A stretch of DNA of 64,000 bases, from positions 62,001-126,000 of the forward strand of contig NZ_JAERWK010000003.1 in NCBI RefSeq assembly GCF_016918035.1, read 5' to 3'. The notes beneath the pieces are model-generated. The model had not been told where the DNA came from, ran no database searches, and saw only the letters and a program-made list of their open reading frames with translations. Positions 50,368 through 58,481 of the stretch are shown here, piece by piece (the stretch's first letter is position 1; each line of letters begins with the position of its first letter). The position numbers were made by a program, and so were the translations under genes. The stretch is from Nakamurella leprariae. Lineage in GTDB: Bacteria > Actinomycetota > Actinomycetes > Mycobacteriales > Nakamurellaceae.

Positions 50368-51723
50368 TCACCCGGTCGGTGCCACGATGCCGGTGGCCCG
50401 CGCTGCGCGCAGCCATTCCGGGTACTCACCGAGCAGGCGACGGTAGAGCTCGGCGTCGTCCACCCGGTCGATGTCGTCCACCGCGAAGAAGTCGACGTTG
50501 TCGACCGTCCGGCCGCCCATGTCGTCCAGCTTGGTCAGCAGCCCGTAGTCGTTCGCGCCGAGCCCGACGAACACCCAGAAGATCGGCAGGTCGGCGGCCC
50601 GCTTCATCAGCGCGGTGATCTCCCGCCGCTTGTGGAAGCCGCCGTCGGTGAAGAACAGCACCAGAGTCGGGCTGCGGTCCGGTGACGCCTCGCCCATCAC
50701 CTCGGTGATGATCGGGATCTCGTCGTTGATCCCGCCGATCTTCTTGTAGTCGATGCCGCCGTGCTTGCCGGAGATGTGCAGGTACTCGTCCGGCCAGGTC
50801 TCCAGGTCGGCGACCGTCAGGTCGGGCAGCCGGGCGAAGGACTTGGCGTACAGGTAGACCTCGAACGAGCCGTCGTCGTCGAGCTGGGTGGCCACCGGCA
50901 CCATCCGCTCGACCACCCGGTGCACGAGGCGGCTGGCGTACTCGTCGTACATCGACCCGGTCTTGTCGATGACGAGGATGGTGCGGGCCCGCTCGCCGGC
51001 CACGCCCTTGGTCAGCAGCACCCGGTGCACCTCGCGCTTGCGCAGGTCCAGGGCCTGCCGTTTGACCAGCGACAGCCGCTCCTCCCCCGGCACCGAGCGC
51101 GGACCGTCCTCGACGGGCGGCGCCGGGGGCGCGGCCGGTGCCGGCACAGCCGGTGCCGGCGCGGCCGATGCGGTCGGCGTGACCGGAGCCGGTTCGTCGT
51201 CCACGGTCACGCCGTGCTCGCGGACCAGGGCGGCCAGCCCCTCGGCCCACCCGGCCGAGACGCACCGCACCTTCCACGCGTCGGCACGGCGGTAGATCTC
51301 GACCAGGACCGCGGCCCGCTCCGTGGTGAGCCCGGCCGCCGGGGCCAGTAGCGCGCCGGAGCCGTCGGTCGGCACGATGGTGACGCCGAGCGCGGGGATG
51401 TCCGCCAGCGCGCCGGAACGGCTCGCGTCCAGCGCGACGGTCACCGCGATGGTCTCGATCGCGGCGGGCACCGCGGTCAGGTCGATCGCCAGTTCGGCAC
51501 CGCCGCGCACCTCGAGCGCGCCCTCCGGTGAGCGCGGCTGGTTGAAGAAGACGAAGTCCGCGTCGCTGCGGACCGTCCGGTCGCCCCCCAGCTGGAACGC
51601 CATGAGATCGACGGCGCCGGGTTCGGCGCCGCCGACCAGCACGGTGATCGCGCTCGCGGTCAGGGTGGTGTTGGCCCCACGGCCCAGTTCGGTGGCGGGT
51701 CGCTCCGAGTCGTCGATGGTCAT
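50368..51723 (-). CDS. TerD-domain/VWA-domain protein (TerF-like)
   Basis: A 451-residue two-domain protein. Residues 1-175 are a TerD domain (LTASAITVLVGGAEPGAVDLMAF, ADFVFFNQPRSPEGALEVRG, VLVEIYRRADAWKVRCVSAGW), a calcium-binding fold of tellurite/stress-resistance systems. A Pro/Ala-rich linker runs to about 215. A von Willebrand A domain follows (TILVIDKTGSMYDEYASRL with the metal-site D at 253, LVLFFTDGGFHKRREITAL, IFWVFVGLGAND). This is the TerF arrangement. No other ter gene is present, so its partners, if any, are elsewhere. It overlaps nothing and starts at the ATG at 51723. Confidence 0.88.
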   Translation of the reverse strand: MTIDDSERPATELGRGANTTLTASAITVLVGGAEPGAVDLMAFQLGGDRTVRSDADFVFFNQPRSPEGALEVRGGAELAIDLTAVPAAIETIAVTVALDASRSGALADIPALGVTIVPTDGSGALLAPAAGLTTERAAVLVEIYRRADAWKVRCVSAGWAEGLAALVREHGVTVDDEPAPVTPTASAAPAPAVPAPAAPPAPPVEDGPRSVPGEERLSLVKRQALDLRKREVHRVLLTKGVAGERARTILVIDKTGSMYDEYASRLVHRVVERMVPVATQLDDDGSFEVYLYAKSFARLPDLTVADLETWPDEYLHISGKHGGIDYKKIGGINDEIPIITEVMGEASPDRSPTLVLFFTDGGFHKRREITALMKRAADLPIFWVFVGLGANDYGLLTKLDDMGGRTVDNVDFFAVDDIDRVDDAELYRRLLGEYPEWLRAARATGIVAPTG

Positions 51724-51782
51724 GCGCCCATCTCACCGCACGTCGGCGTTCGTCCTGCGTCAGGGCGATCCGGGCAACTCGG

Positions 51783-52400
51783 TCACGAGCCGGATCCGCC
51801 CGCCGACACGGATCCGCCGGGACCGGTGGTCAGGTGTGCTCGCTCCCCCTCGCGGCCGAAGAGCACCACCAGCTCGGCGGGCTGCCCGCCCGGACCGTCG
51901 TCGGCGTTGCCGAGCCAGTGCCCCTCACGGGTGTCGAACTCGGCCGCCTCCCCGGGCCCCAGTTCCAGGTCGAGGTCGCCGAGCAGCAGCCGCACCCGGC
52001 CGCTGAGGACGTACAGCCACTCGTAGCCGGGATGCCGCTTGAGCGAGGCCCGGGCCGGGCGGCTGGGCGGCATGACGATCTTGTATGCCTGGATGCCTCC
52101 GGGCCGCACGGACAACGGGATGTAGATCATCCCGCCGCGGCGCACCGGTCGCAGGTGCACCCGGGGATCGCCGGTGGGCTGGGCGCCGACCAGGTCGTCC
52201 AGCGGGACCGCGTAGAACCGGGCCAGCGGGAGCAACTGCTCGAGCGTCGGACGCAGCCGACCGTTCTCCAGCCGGGACAGCGTGCTGGACGAGACCTTCG
52301 TGGCCGCGGCCACTTCCGCCAGCGTGGCGCCGGTGGCCCGGCGCGCCGCCTGCAGGCGGGCGCCCACTCCGTCCAGGACTGCGTCCACGTCGTCGGTCAT
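51783..52400 (-). CDS. XRE-family regulator with cupin domain
   Basis: A 205-residue regulator: an N-terminal XRE helix-turn-helix (RLQAARRATGATLAEVAAAT, VSSSTLSRLENGRLRPTLEQ) and a C-terminal cupin beta-barrel (GYEWLYVLSGRVRLLLGDLDLELGPGEAAEFDT) that probably binds a small effector. It is divergent from a thioredoxin-reductase-like and methyltransferase pair, a frequent actinobacterial trio, and is likely to control it. The ATG at 52400 is the start. Confidence 0.85.
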   Translation of the reverse strand: MTDDVDAVLDGVGARLQAARRATGATLAEVAAATKVSSSTLSRLENGRLRPTLEQLLPLARFYAVPLDDLVGAQPTGDPRVHLRPVRRGGMIYIPLSVRPGGIQAYKIVMPPSRPARASLKRHPGYEWLYVLSGRVRLLLGDLDLELGPGEAAEFDTREGHWLGNADDGPGGQPAELVVLFGREGERAHLTTGPGGSVSAGGSGS

Positions 52401-52407
52401 CCCCCGA

Positions 52408-52437
52408 GTTTGCAGATCGGGAAGATTCCTTGCAACC
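52408..52437. promoter_or_regulatory. Inverted-repeat control region between the XRE-cupin gene and its target
   Basis: GTTTGCA (52408-52414) and TGCAACC (52431-52437) are inverted repeats matching at 6 of 7 positions, with a 16-bp spacer containing ggaagattcc. A TTGCAA -35 (52430-52435) overlaps one arm and a CACTGT -10 follows 18 bases later toward the plus-strand gene. Candidate operator of the XRE-cupin regulator. Confidence 0.35.
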
Positions 52438-52493
52438 AGCGCGGCGGTGACCGCACTGTGAGCGGGCACGGACGATGAGATGAGGAACTCGAC

Positions 52494-53507
52494 ATGAGCA
52501 GCGACGGAACCAGCGGCCCGGACCGGGACGGCACCGATGTGGATGTGGTGGTGGTCGGCGGTGGCGCCGCCGGGTTGGCGGCGGCCGTCGCCCTCGGACG
52601 GTCCCGCCGCTCGGTGGTGGTGATCGACGCCGGGTCACCGCGCAACGCCCCGGCCGAGGGCGTGCACAACCTGCTGACCCGGGACGGCATCCCGCCGGCC
52701 GAGCTGGTCCGCCTGGGCACCGCCGAGGTCGAGCAGTACGGCGGCTCGGTCCGCCGGGGTCACGCGGTGGCGGCCCGCGCGCTGGAGCCCGGATTCGCGG
52801 TGGAGCTGGCCGATGGCAGCACCCTCACCTGCCGACGGCTCCTCGTGGCCGCCGGCGCCCGGGACCAGCTGCCCACGGTGCCCGGTCTGGCCGAGCGTTG
52901 GGGTCGGGACGTCGTGCACTGCCCGTACTGCCACGGTTGGGAAGTGCGCGACCAGCCGATCGGCGTGCTGGGCACCAGCCCCATGGCCATGCACCAGCTG
53001 CTGCTGTTCCGTCAGCTGTCCGACGACGTCGTGTACCTCCCGCACACCGCGCCCGACCTGACCGACGAGCAGACCGCCCAACTGGACGCGCTCGGCATCG
53101 CGGTGGCACCGGCGCCGGCCGCTCGCATCGTCGTCGAGGACGACCGGATCGTGGGGGTGACGCTGACCGACGGCACCACCGTGCCACGCTCGGTCATCGC
53201 GGTGGCCAGCACCATGGACCCGACCTCGCCGGTGCTGGACAGCCTCGGCCTGCGCCCGGAACCCATTCCGGGGGCGCCGTTCGCCGGCTCGTCCTACCCG
53301 AGCGGGCAGGGCGGGTCGACCTCGGTGCCGGGCCTGTACCTGGCCGGCAACATCACCGAGCCGATGGCTCAGGTGGTCACGGCGGCCGGACAGGGCCTGA
53401 TGGCCGGGGCGGTGGCCAACGCCGACATGGCCGCGGAGGACGCCGGTCTGGCCGTGGCCCGGCTCCGCGCCGGCGCCACTCCCACCGCCGCGGCGGTGGC
53501 CCGATGA
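52494..53507 (+). CDS. NAD(P)/FAD-dependent oxidoreductase of the thioredoxin reductase family
   Basis: A 337-residue flavoprotein. FAD binding is in VDVVVVGGGAAGLAAAVALG near residue 17, and the redox-active CPYC is at about 143-146 (VVHCPYCHGWEVR). GQGGSTSVPGLYLAGNIT with AAGQGLMAGAVANADM is the C-terminal FAD contact. A second nucleotide-binding loop reads GVLGTSPMAMHQLLL rather than the canonical GxGxxA, so NADPH use is uncertain. It overlaps the methyltransferase gene by ATGA. It probably reduces a small thiol or dithiol substrate; true thioredoxin partner genes are absent nearby. Confidence 0.82.
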   Translation: MSSDGTSGPDRDGTDVDVVVVGGGAAGLAAAVALGRSRRSVVVIDAGSPRNAPAEGVHNLLTRDGIPPAELVRLGTAEVEQYGGSVRRGHAVAARALEPGFAVELADGSTLTCRRLLVAAGARDQLPTVPGLAERWGRDVVHCPYCHGWEVRDQPIGVLGTSPMAMHQLLLFRQLSDDVVYLPHTAPDLTDEQTAQLDALGIAVAPAPAARIVVEDDRIVGVTLTDGTTVPRSVIAVASTMDPTSPVLDSLGLRPEPIPGAPFAGSSYPSGQGGSTSVPGLYLAGNITEPMAQVVTAAGQGLMAGAVANADMAAEDAGLAVARLRAGATPTAAAVAR

Positions 53508-54175
53508 GCCACACCGAGCGGACCGGGGACCACCCGTCCGAGGCCGACACTCCCGCCACGGCGGTGGAGTTCTGGGAGGACCGGTACGCCGGGGCGGAGC
53601 AGATCTGGACCGGCCGTCCCAACGCGGCCCTGGTCGACGAGGTCACCGACCTGCCGGCGGGGCACGCGCTGGACCTGGGCTGCGGCGAGGGGGGTGACGC
53701 GGTCTGGCTGGCCGCCCGCGGATGGACGGTGACGGCCGTCGACATCTCGCGGAACGCGCTGGCCCGCACCGAGGCGGCGGCCGCCCGCGCCGGGGTGGCC
53801 GAGCGTGTCACCACCGAGCGGCACGATCTGGCCGAGAGCACGCCGGCCGGCCGGTTCGATCTGGTCAGCGCCTGCTTCCTGCAGACGCCGTACGCGTTCG
53901 ACCGGGCCGGTGCGCTGCGCCGGCTGGCCGCCCAGGTGACCGCGGGCGGCACCGTGCTGATCATCGACCACGCGGCAGCACCGTCCGGCTCCACGCACCA
54001 CGACGTGGTCTTCCCCACCCCGCAGGAGACGCTCGTCGAGCTGCAGCTGGACCCGGCGCAGTGGACCACGGTCGCGGTGGAGCAACGGACACGCACCGGG
54101 ACCCGCGCCGACGGCACCACCAGCGAGTTCCTCGACGGGGTGCTGGTGCTGCGCCGGAACGACCCGGCCGGCTGA
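53504..54175 (+). CDS. SAM-dependent methyltransferase (TehB/UbiE-like)
   Basis: A 223-residue class I methyltransferase. FWEDRYAGAEQIWTGRPNAAL is typical of this group, and the SAM motif I is LDLGCGEGGDAVWLAARGW at about residue 55, followed by TAVDISRNAL. Its start (ATG at 53504) overlaps the previous stop. Together with the thioredoxin-reductase-like protein and the XRE-cupin regulator it forms a conserved trio, possibly for reduction and methylation of a metalloid or electrophile, which is inference. Confidence 0.85.
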   Translation: MSHTERTGDHPSEADTPATAVEFWEDRYAGAEQIWTGRPNAALVDEVTDLPAGHALDLGCGEGGDAVWLAARGWTVTAVDISRNALARTEAAAARAGVAERVTTERHDLAESTPAGRFDLVSACFLQTPYAFDRAGALRRLAAQVTAGGTVLIIDHAAAPSGSTHHDVVFPTPQETLVELQLDPAQWTTVAVEQRTRTGTRADGTTSEFLDGVLVLRRNDPAG

Positions 54176-54229
54176 TCCCGAGCTCCCGGTCACCCGGACG
54201 GGTGGAGTCCGGGCGCACCGCCGATCCGC

Positions 54230-54256
54230 TGTCACATCCAGCGGACCGGCGGTGTC
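54230..54256 (+). promoter_or_regulatory. Putative ECF41-type promoter before the CMD-like/sigma operon
   Basis: TGTCACA (54230-54236) followed exactly 16 bases later by TGTC (54253-54256) resembles the published ECF41 consensus TGTCACA-N16-CGTC with one mismatch in the -10. It would start transcription about 75 bp upstream of the CMD-like gene, so the sigma factor would control its own operon. Confidence 0.6.
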
Positions 54257-54339
54257 CTGTGCTGGACGGGCCACCGGCCCGTCCCGGCCGCGGGCGTCCC
54301 ACCCGTCGGACCGGACCGCTCGTCCCGCTGGAGTGCGTC

Positions 54340-54957
54340 ATGTCGACCGTCCTGTCCGTGCCCGCTGCGCCCGTCGCCCCGGAGGTCCGCGCCTCCCGGG
54401 CCCGCGTCCCCCTGCGCCGACCGTCCGGGTGGTTCGGCCGCCTGATGAACGCCGCCGGGGGATGGATGTACGGCCAGCCCATGGACACCGCCACGGCGAT
54501 GAGCGGCAACCGCGCGATGCTGCTGAGCTGGGGCGTGTTCGAGCTGGGCGTCGCCCGCTGGCGTGCCCTGGATCCCCAGCTCAAGCTGCTGGCCGAGCTG
54601 GCGGTGGCGGTCCGCATCGAGTGCGGATGGTGCCTGGACTTCGGCTACTTCGAGGGGCACCGGCGCGGCGTCGACCTGGCCAAGCTGCGCGCGGTGCCGC
54701 AGTGGCGGACTGCGACGCTGTTCACCCCGCTCGAGCGGCTGGTGCTGGAGTACGCGGAGGCGGCCACCGCCACCCCGCCCGAGGTCACCGACGACATGAC
54801 CGAGTCGCTCCGGGCCGAGCTCGGAGATGCGGCCGTGGTGGAGCTGACCATGATGGTGGCCGTGGAGAACCTGCGCTCGCGCTTCAACGCCGCGCTCGGC
54901 CTGCAGTCCCAGGGCTTCGCCGAGGCGTGCCGCGTGCCCGGAGAGGCCTCGCCGTGA
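54340..54957 (+). CDS. Carboxymuconolactone decarboxylase-like (AhpD-fold) protein
   Basis: A 205-residue protein of the CMD/AhpD family. The redox pair is in RIECGWCLDFGYFEGHRRGVDLAKL (CxxC and downstream His), and the helical core runs LERLVLEYAEAATATPPEVTDD to LTMMVAVENLRSRFNAALG. AhpD-like proteins reduce hydroperoxides through CxxC. ECF41 sigma factor genes are typically next to CMD-, oxidoreductase- or epimerase-type genes, which fits here: the sigma gene overlaps this one by GTGA. Confidence 0.85.
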   Translation: MSTVLSVPAAPVAPEVRASRARVPLRRPSGWFGRLMNAAGGWMYGQPMDTATAMSGNRAMLLSWGVFELGVARWRALDPQLKLLAELAVAVRIECGWCLDFGYFEGHRRGVDLAKLRAVPQWRTATLFTPLERLVLEYAEAATATPPEVTDDMTESLRAELGDAAVVELTMMVAVENLRSRFNAALGLQSQGFAEACRVPGEASP

Positions 54958-55838
54958 CCGCCACGGATCCGCTCGGCGCCTTCACCGCGCACCGGGATCT
55001 GCTGTTCACGGTCGCGTACGAGATCACCGGCTCCGCCGCGGACGCCGAAGACGTCATGCAGGAGACCTGGCTGCGCTGGTCGGGGGTCGACCACGCCCGG
55101 ATCGACCAGCCGCGGGCCTACCTGGCTCGCATCGCGACTCGGCAGTCGCTCAACCGACTGCGCACCCGGCAGCGCCGCCGCGAGGACTACGTCGGCTCAT
55201 GGCTGCCTGAACCACTGCTCACCGCACCGGATGTCGCCTCCGACGTCGAACTCACCGACTCGGTGTCGATCGCCATGATGCTCGTCCTGGAGACGTTGTC
55301 CCCCGACGAGCGGGTGGTGTTCGTGATGCGCGAGGTGTTCGCGTTCGACCACGAGGAGATCGCCCGGGCACTGGACCGCACCCCCGCCGCGGTCCGGCAG
55401 ATCGCGCACCGCGCCCGCGGTCACGTCCAGGCCCGCCGCCCCCGGTTCGCGGGCTCACCCGAGACGGTCACCGCCGCGACCCAGCGGTTCATGGCCGCGG
55501 TCGGCACCGGGCGGCTGCAACCGTTGCTGGACGTGCTGGCCCCGGACGTGGCCCTGATCGGTGACGGCGGCGGCCGGCGCAAGCTCAACCTGCGGACCAT
55601 CGTCGGGTCGGACAAGGTGGCGCGGTTCCTGCTCGCCGTGGCCGCCGAGGTCGGCGAGGTCGCCGTCGAACCGGTGCTGATCAACGGGCAGGTCGGCGCC
55701 GTGGTGCGGATCGACGGTGAGCTCGACCAGGCCGCCGTCATGGACGTCCACCCCGACGGGCGGATCGCCGCCATCTACCTGATGCGCAACCCGGACAAGC
55801 ACGCGGGGCTGCAGCGTGCGCACACCCTGACCCGGTGA
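54954..55838 (+). CDS. ECF41-group RNA polymerase sigma factor (SigJ-like) with C-terminal SnoaL-like domain
   Basis: A 294-residue sigma factor. Region 2 (LFTVAYEITGSAADAEDVMQETWLRW) and region 4 (LSPDERVVFVMREVFAFDHEEIARALDRTPAAVRQIAHRAR) are intact. A C-terminal extension with a SnoaL-like fold follows; its conserved GDGGGRRK and YLMRNPDKHAGL correspond to the DGGGR and NPDKL motifs of ECF41. The extension tunes activity in place of an anti-sigma factor. The GTG at 54954 overlaps the CMD-like stop. The promoter 54230-54256 carries a near-consensus ECF41 site. Confidence 0.88.
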   Translation: MTATDPLGAFTAHRDLLFTVAYEITGSAADAEDVMQETWLRWSGVDHARIDQPRAYLARIATRQSLNRLRTRQRRREDYVGSWLPEPLLTAPDVASDVELTDSVSIAMMLVLETLSPDERVVFVMREVFAFDHEEIARALDRTPAAVRQIAHRARGHVQARRPRFAGSPETVTAATQRFMAAVGTGRLQPLLDVLAPDVALIGDGGGRRKLNLRTIVGSDKVARFLLAVAAEVGEVAVEPVLINGQVGAVVRIDGELDQAAVMDVHPDGRIAAIYLMRNPDKHAGLQRAHTLTR

Positions 55839-55913
55839 TCGACAGGTCCCCACCCGCGGCACTGCAGACGCTGCACCGGATCCGGCGCAGCTGGGACATC
55901 AGCGGAGCACGCA

Positions 55914-56648
55914 GTGGTCGACTGGGACGGCGCCGGGTACGAGCAGATCAGCGCACTGCAGCGGTCGATGGCCCGGCGCGCCCTGGCCGTCCTGACGTTG
56001 CGCGGCGACGAGCGCGCGCTCGACGTCGGATGCGGTGACGGGTTCATCAGCCGACTGGTGGCCGCGGCGCTGCCGCACGGTGCCGTGCTGGGCATCGACC
56101 CGTCACCGTGGATGATCCAGGCCGCCCGGTCGGCCCCGGCACCGGCGGTGCCGAGAGCCGGTTCGCCGAGGGCGACATGTTCAACCTGGTGTTCTCGTTC
56201 GAGCTCTGCACCGGGTCGGCGACCAGGGAACCGCGCTGCGCGGTCTGGCGGCGGCTCCTGCTCCGGTTCGTCTGCGGCGGTCCCCGGCCCAGCCTGGAGC
56301 GCACCGCCACGGAGACCTGCACGTCGCCGCGGGCGCGCGGCGCCGTCGCCGACTTCACCGCTCCCTTCGTGCATCCCGATCTCGAACGGTTCCAGGATCG
56401 GGTCCGGACCAGGGGTCTCGAGGTGTCGACCGCGGAGGTGACCGACGAGCACTGGGATTTCGGCAGCCGTGAGGACTTCGCCCGGTGGTGCACCCTCGGG
56501 CTCGCCGATCGGACGGCCCGGTTGCACGAGTCGGACGCGGCCGGCTGGGTGGACGTGGTGACCGCGTGCGAACGCATCGTGCCGCAGCTCGGGGTCGTTC
56601 CGGTTCCTGCAACTGACCGTGGAGGCGGTGCCCGTGCTCGATCGGTGA
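55914..56648 (+). pseudogene. SAM-dependent methyltransferase gene with several frameshifts
   Basis: Pieces of one methyltransferase lie in three frames: MVDWDGAGYEQISALQRSMA and LDVGCGDGFISRLVAAAL (SAM motif) in the first, APFVHPDLERFQDRV, HWDFGSREDFARWCTLGLAD and PESD-like segments in the second, and RFLQLTVEAVPVLDR with the stop (56646-56648) in the third. The middle, where motifs II-III should be, is also unlike the family. At least two frameshifts make it nonfunctional. Confidence 0.7.
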
Positions 56649-56741
56649 CGCGCGGGGCAGCACCGGGCAACCGCACGTGCAACCCGGTGGGCGAGGAATT
56701 CCGTCTGACCCGTGACCACGTCATGGACCCGGGAGGACGAG

Positions 56742-57695
56742 ATGAGCACCCAGCCGTGGACCGACCACCCCCGCACCACCACCGCCGGACACCGGCGCAT
56801 CCTGCCCCGGACGCTCGCCGCGGGGGTCGCGGTCGTCGCCCTGGTGCTGACCGCCAGCTGTTCGTCCGGTGGTGACGCGGCGTCGCCCAGCTCGGCGGCG
56901 TCGACCAGCGCCGCCGCAGCCGAACTCGAGGCCGGCGCACCCGGCGCCGGATCAGGGTCCGGTTCCAGCGGTGTCGCAGGCGATGTCGCGATCGGTCCGC
57001 CGCCGGAGGCGGACCGGCCGGCCGCGATGGTCGCCGCCGAACCGACCAGCGAGCCCGCCCCGGCGCCCGCGGCGACCGCGAGCGGTGGACTCATCACCGC
57101 CGTGGCCACGGGCACGGCGTCCGGCACCCCGGACATCGCCACCGTCTCCCTCGGGGTGCAGACCACAGCCGCGTCCGCCCAGGCCGCGCTGGACGACAAC
57201 AACCAGCGCGCCACCGACCTGCTCGCGGTACTGCGGGACCAGGGTGTGGCTCCGGCGGACGTGCAGACCTCGCAGGTGTCGGTGAGCCCGACCTACGACC
57301 AGAACGGCGACGCCATCACCGGCTACCAGGTGACCAACATGGTCACCGCGACCGTCCGGCCGCTGTCATCGACCGGCGCCCTGCTGGACGCCGTGACCCG
57401 TTCGGCCGGTGACGCGGTCCGCGTCCACGGCATCGGCCTGTCCATCGACGACGACACCCAGCTCCGCGCCCAGGCCCGGGCCGACGCCGTGGCGCAGGCC
57501 CGCACCCAGGCCGAGCAGCTCGCCGAGGCGGCGGGCGTCACCCTGGGTGCCGTGCATGCGGTCACCGAGGGTGCCACCGGTGGTTCCTGGCCGCGGGAGG
57601 TCGCCATGGCGGCCTCGGCCGAAGCCGCGATGCCGATCGTGCCGGGCTCGGCGCAGGTGGCGGTCCAGGTGCAGGTCTCCTTCGAGATCGGCTGA
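56742..57695 (+). CDS. SIMPL/DUF541-domain lipoprotein
   Basis: A 317-residue exported lipoprotein (signal with lipobox LTASC) with a Ser/Gly/Ala/Pro linker of about 90 residues and a SIMPL (DUF541) domain: ITAVATGTASGTPDIATVSLGVQ, LAVLRDQGVAPADVQTSQVSVSPTY, TVRPLSSTGALLDAVTRSAG, and RADAVAQARTQAEQLAEAAGV. DUF541 proteins have an oligomeric ring-like fold and are found in the periplasm or envelope; their role is unclear. The ATG at 56742 has a strong ggagga site. Confidence 0.85.
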   Translation: MSTQPWTDHPRTTTAGHRRILPRTLAAGVAVVALVLTASCSSGGDAASPSSAASTSAAAAELEAGAPGAGSGSGSSGVAGDVAIGPPPEADRPAAMVAAEPTSEPAPAPAATASGGLITAVATGTASGTPDIATVSLGVQTTAASAQAALDDNNQRATDLLAVLRDQGVAPADVQTSQVSVSPTYDQNGDAITGYQVTNMVTATVRPLSSTGALLDAVTRSAGDAVRVHGIGLSIDDDTQLRAQARADAVAQARTQAEQLAEAAGVTLGAVHAVTEGATGGSWPREVAMAASAEAAMPIVPGSAQVAVQVQVSFEIG

Positions 57696-58021
57696 CCGGA
57701 GTGGGGCGCCGAGCCCGTTCGGCCGCCGGTGTGACGGGGAACTGATCCGAGACCAGGCGTCCACGACCCGTGGTGACCGTCTGGCTGGTCTCCGGGCATA
57801 CGCGGTCGGTCGTGGCGCCGGTGGCGCGAGACGTCGTCTCGGCCGCGGAGCACATCACCGACGAGGTGGCCGCGGTGTCGCGGTTCGCCGACCCCAGCTC
57901 CTGACCCCAGCTCCTGACCCCAGCTCCTGACCTCAGCGTCGGGTCCGACGACGAGACATCGACCCGACGCATCGGCCGGGTCGGGACGGCCTCCGGTCCG
58001 TTCCGACCCGGCCGACCGCGT
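57696..58021. other. 326-bp gap with a decayed short reading frame and repeats
   Basis: A frame from a GTG near 57770 to 57903 reads VTVWLVSGHTRSVVAPVAR and then SAAEHITDEVAAVSRFADPSS before its stop. It has coding-like composition, but I recognise no family. The tandem 13-bp repeats at 57891-57929 overlap its 3' end. Nothing else is supported. Confidence 0.3.
57891..57929. repeat. 13-bp tandem repeat, three exact copies
   Basis: Unit accccagctcctg, three times with no mismatches, followed by a diverged fragment (acctcagcg). It is in the intergenic gap before the Gly-rich small membrane protein and has no obvious coding reason, since the 13-bp period is not a multiple of three. Confidence 0.85.
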
Positions 58022-58261
58022 TCAGTCCCCGCCGCCGCCCCCGTCCGACCCACCGCCGTCGGACCCACCACCGTCGGCCCCGCCGCAGCCGTCTCCGCCG
58101 ATGCCGAACCCGTCGAAGGAGCCCGAGGAGTCCGCGCCGCCCGACCGGGTGCGGACGGCGCCGGTCCGCGGAGCTCGGCGGTCCTGCGCCATCACCGCGA
58201 AGACCACCACGCCGATCAGGGCCAGGACCAGCACCACGATCGCTGCCACCACCGGAACCAC
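58022..58261 (-). CDS. Small membrane protein with Gly/Ser/Asp-rich tail
   Basis: A 79-residue frame with one membrane helix (VVAAIVVLVLALIGVVVFAVMA) at the N-terminus, then a polar stretch and a repetitive tail ending GSDGGGSDGGGGGD. It resembles small actinobacterial one-helix proteins with acidic/Gly tails. The start is GTG at 58261. It may be real, but no function can be assigned. Confidence 0.45.
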   Translation of the reverse strand: MVPVVAAIVVLVLALIGVVVFAVMAQDRRAPRTGAVRTRSGGADSSGSFDGFGIGGDGCGGADGGGSDGGGSDGGGGGD

Positions 58262-58481
58262 CTCCGGGACGAGCCGTCGTCGGACCTGCCGTCAGGGTGC
58301 GACGGTGATGATCACCGGGTCAAGGGCCACCGCGGCGTTGCCGGACCGATCCGACCACGCGTGCACAGCGACGGCACAGCCGGCGAACAGCGCATCGCCG
58401 GGTCCCTTGCGCAGGCTGGTCACGACCGACCACCCCCGGTCGACCGGCACACCGCCAGATCCGCCGCCCGCGAGGAGCACC

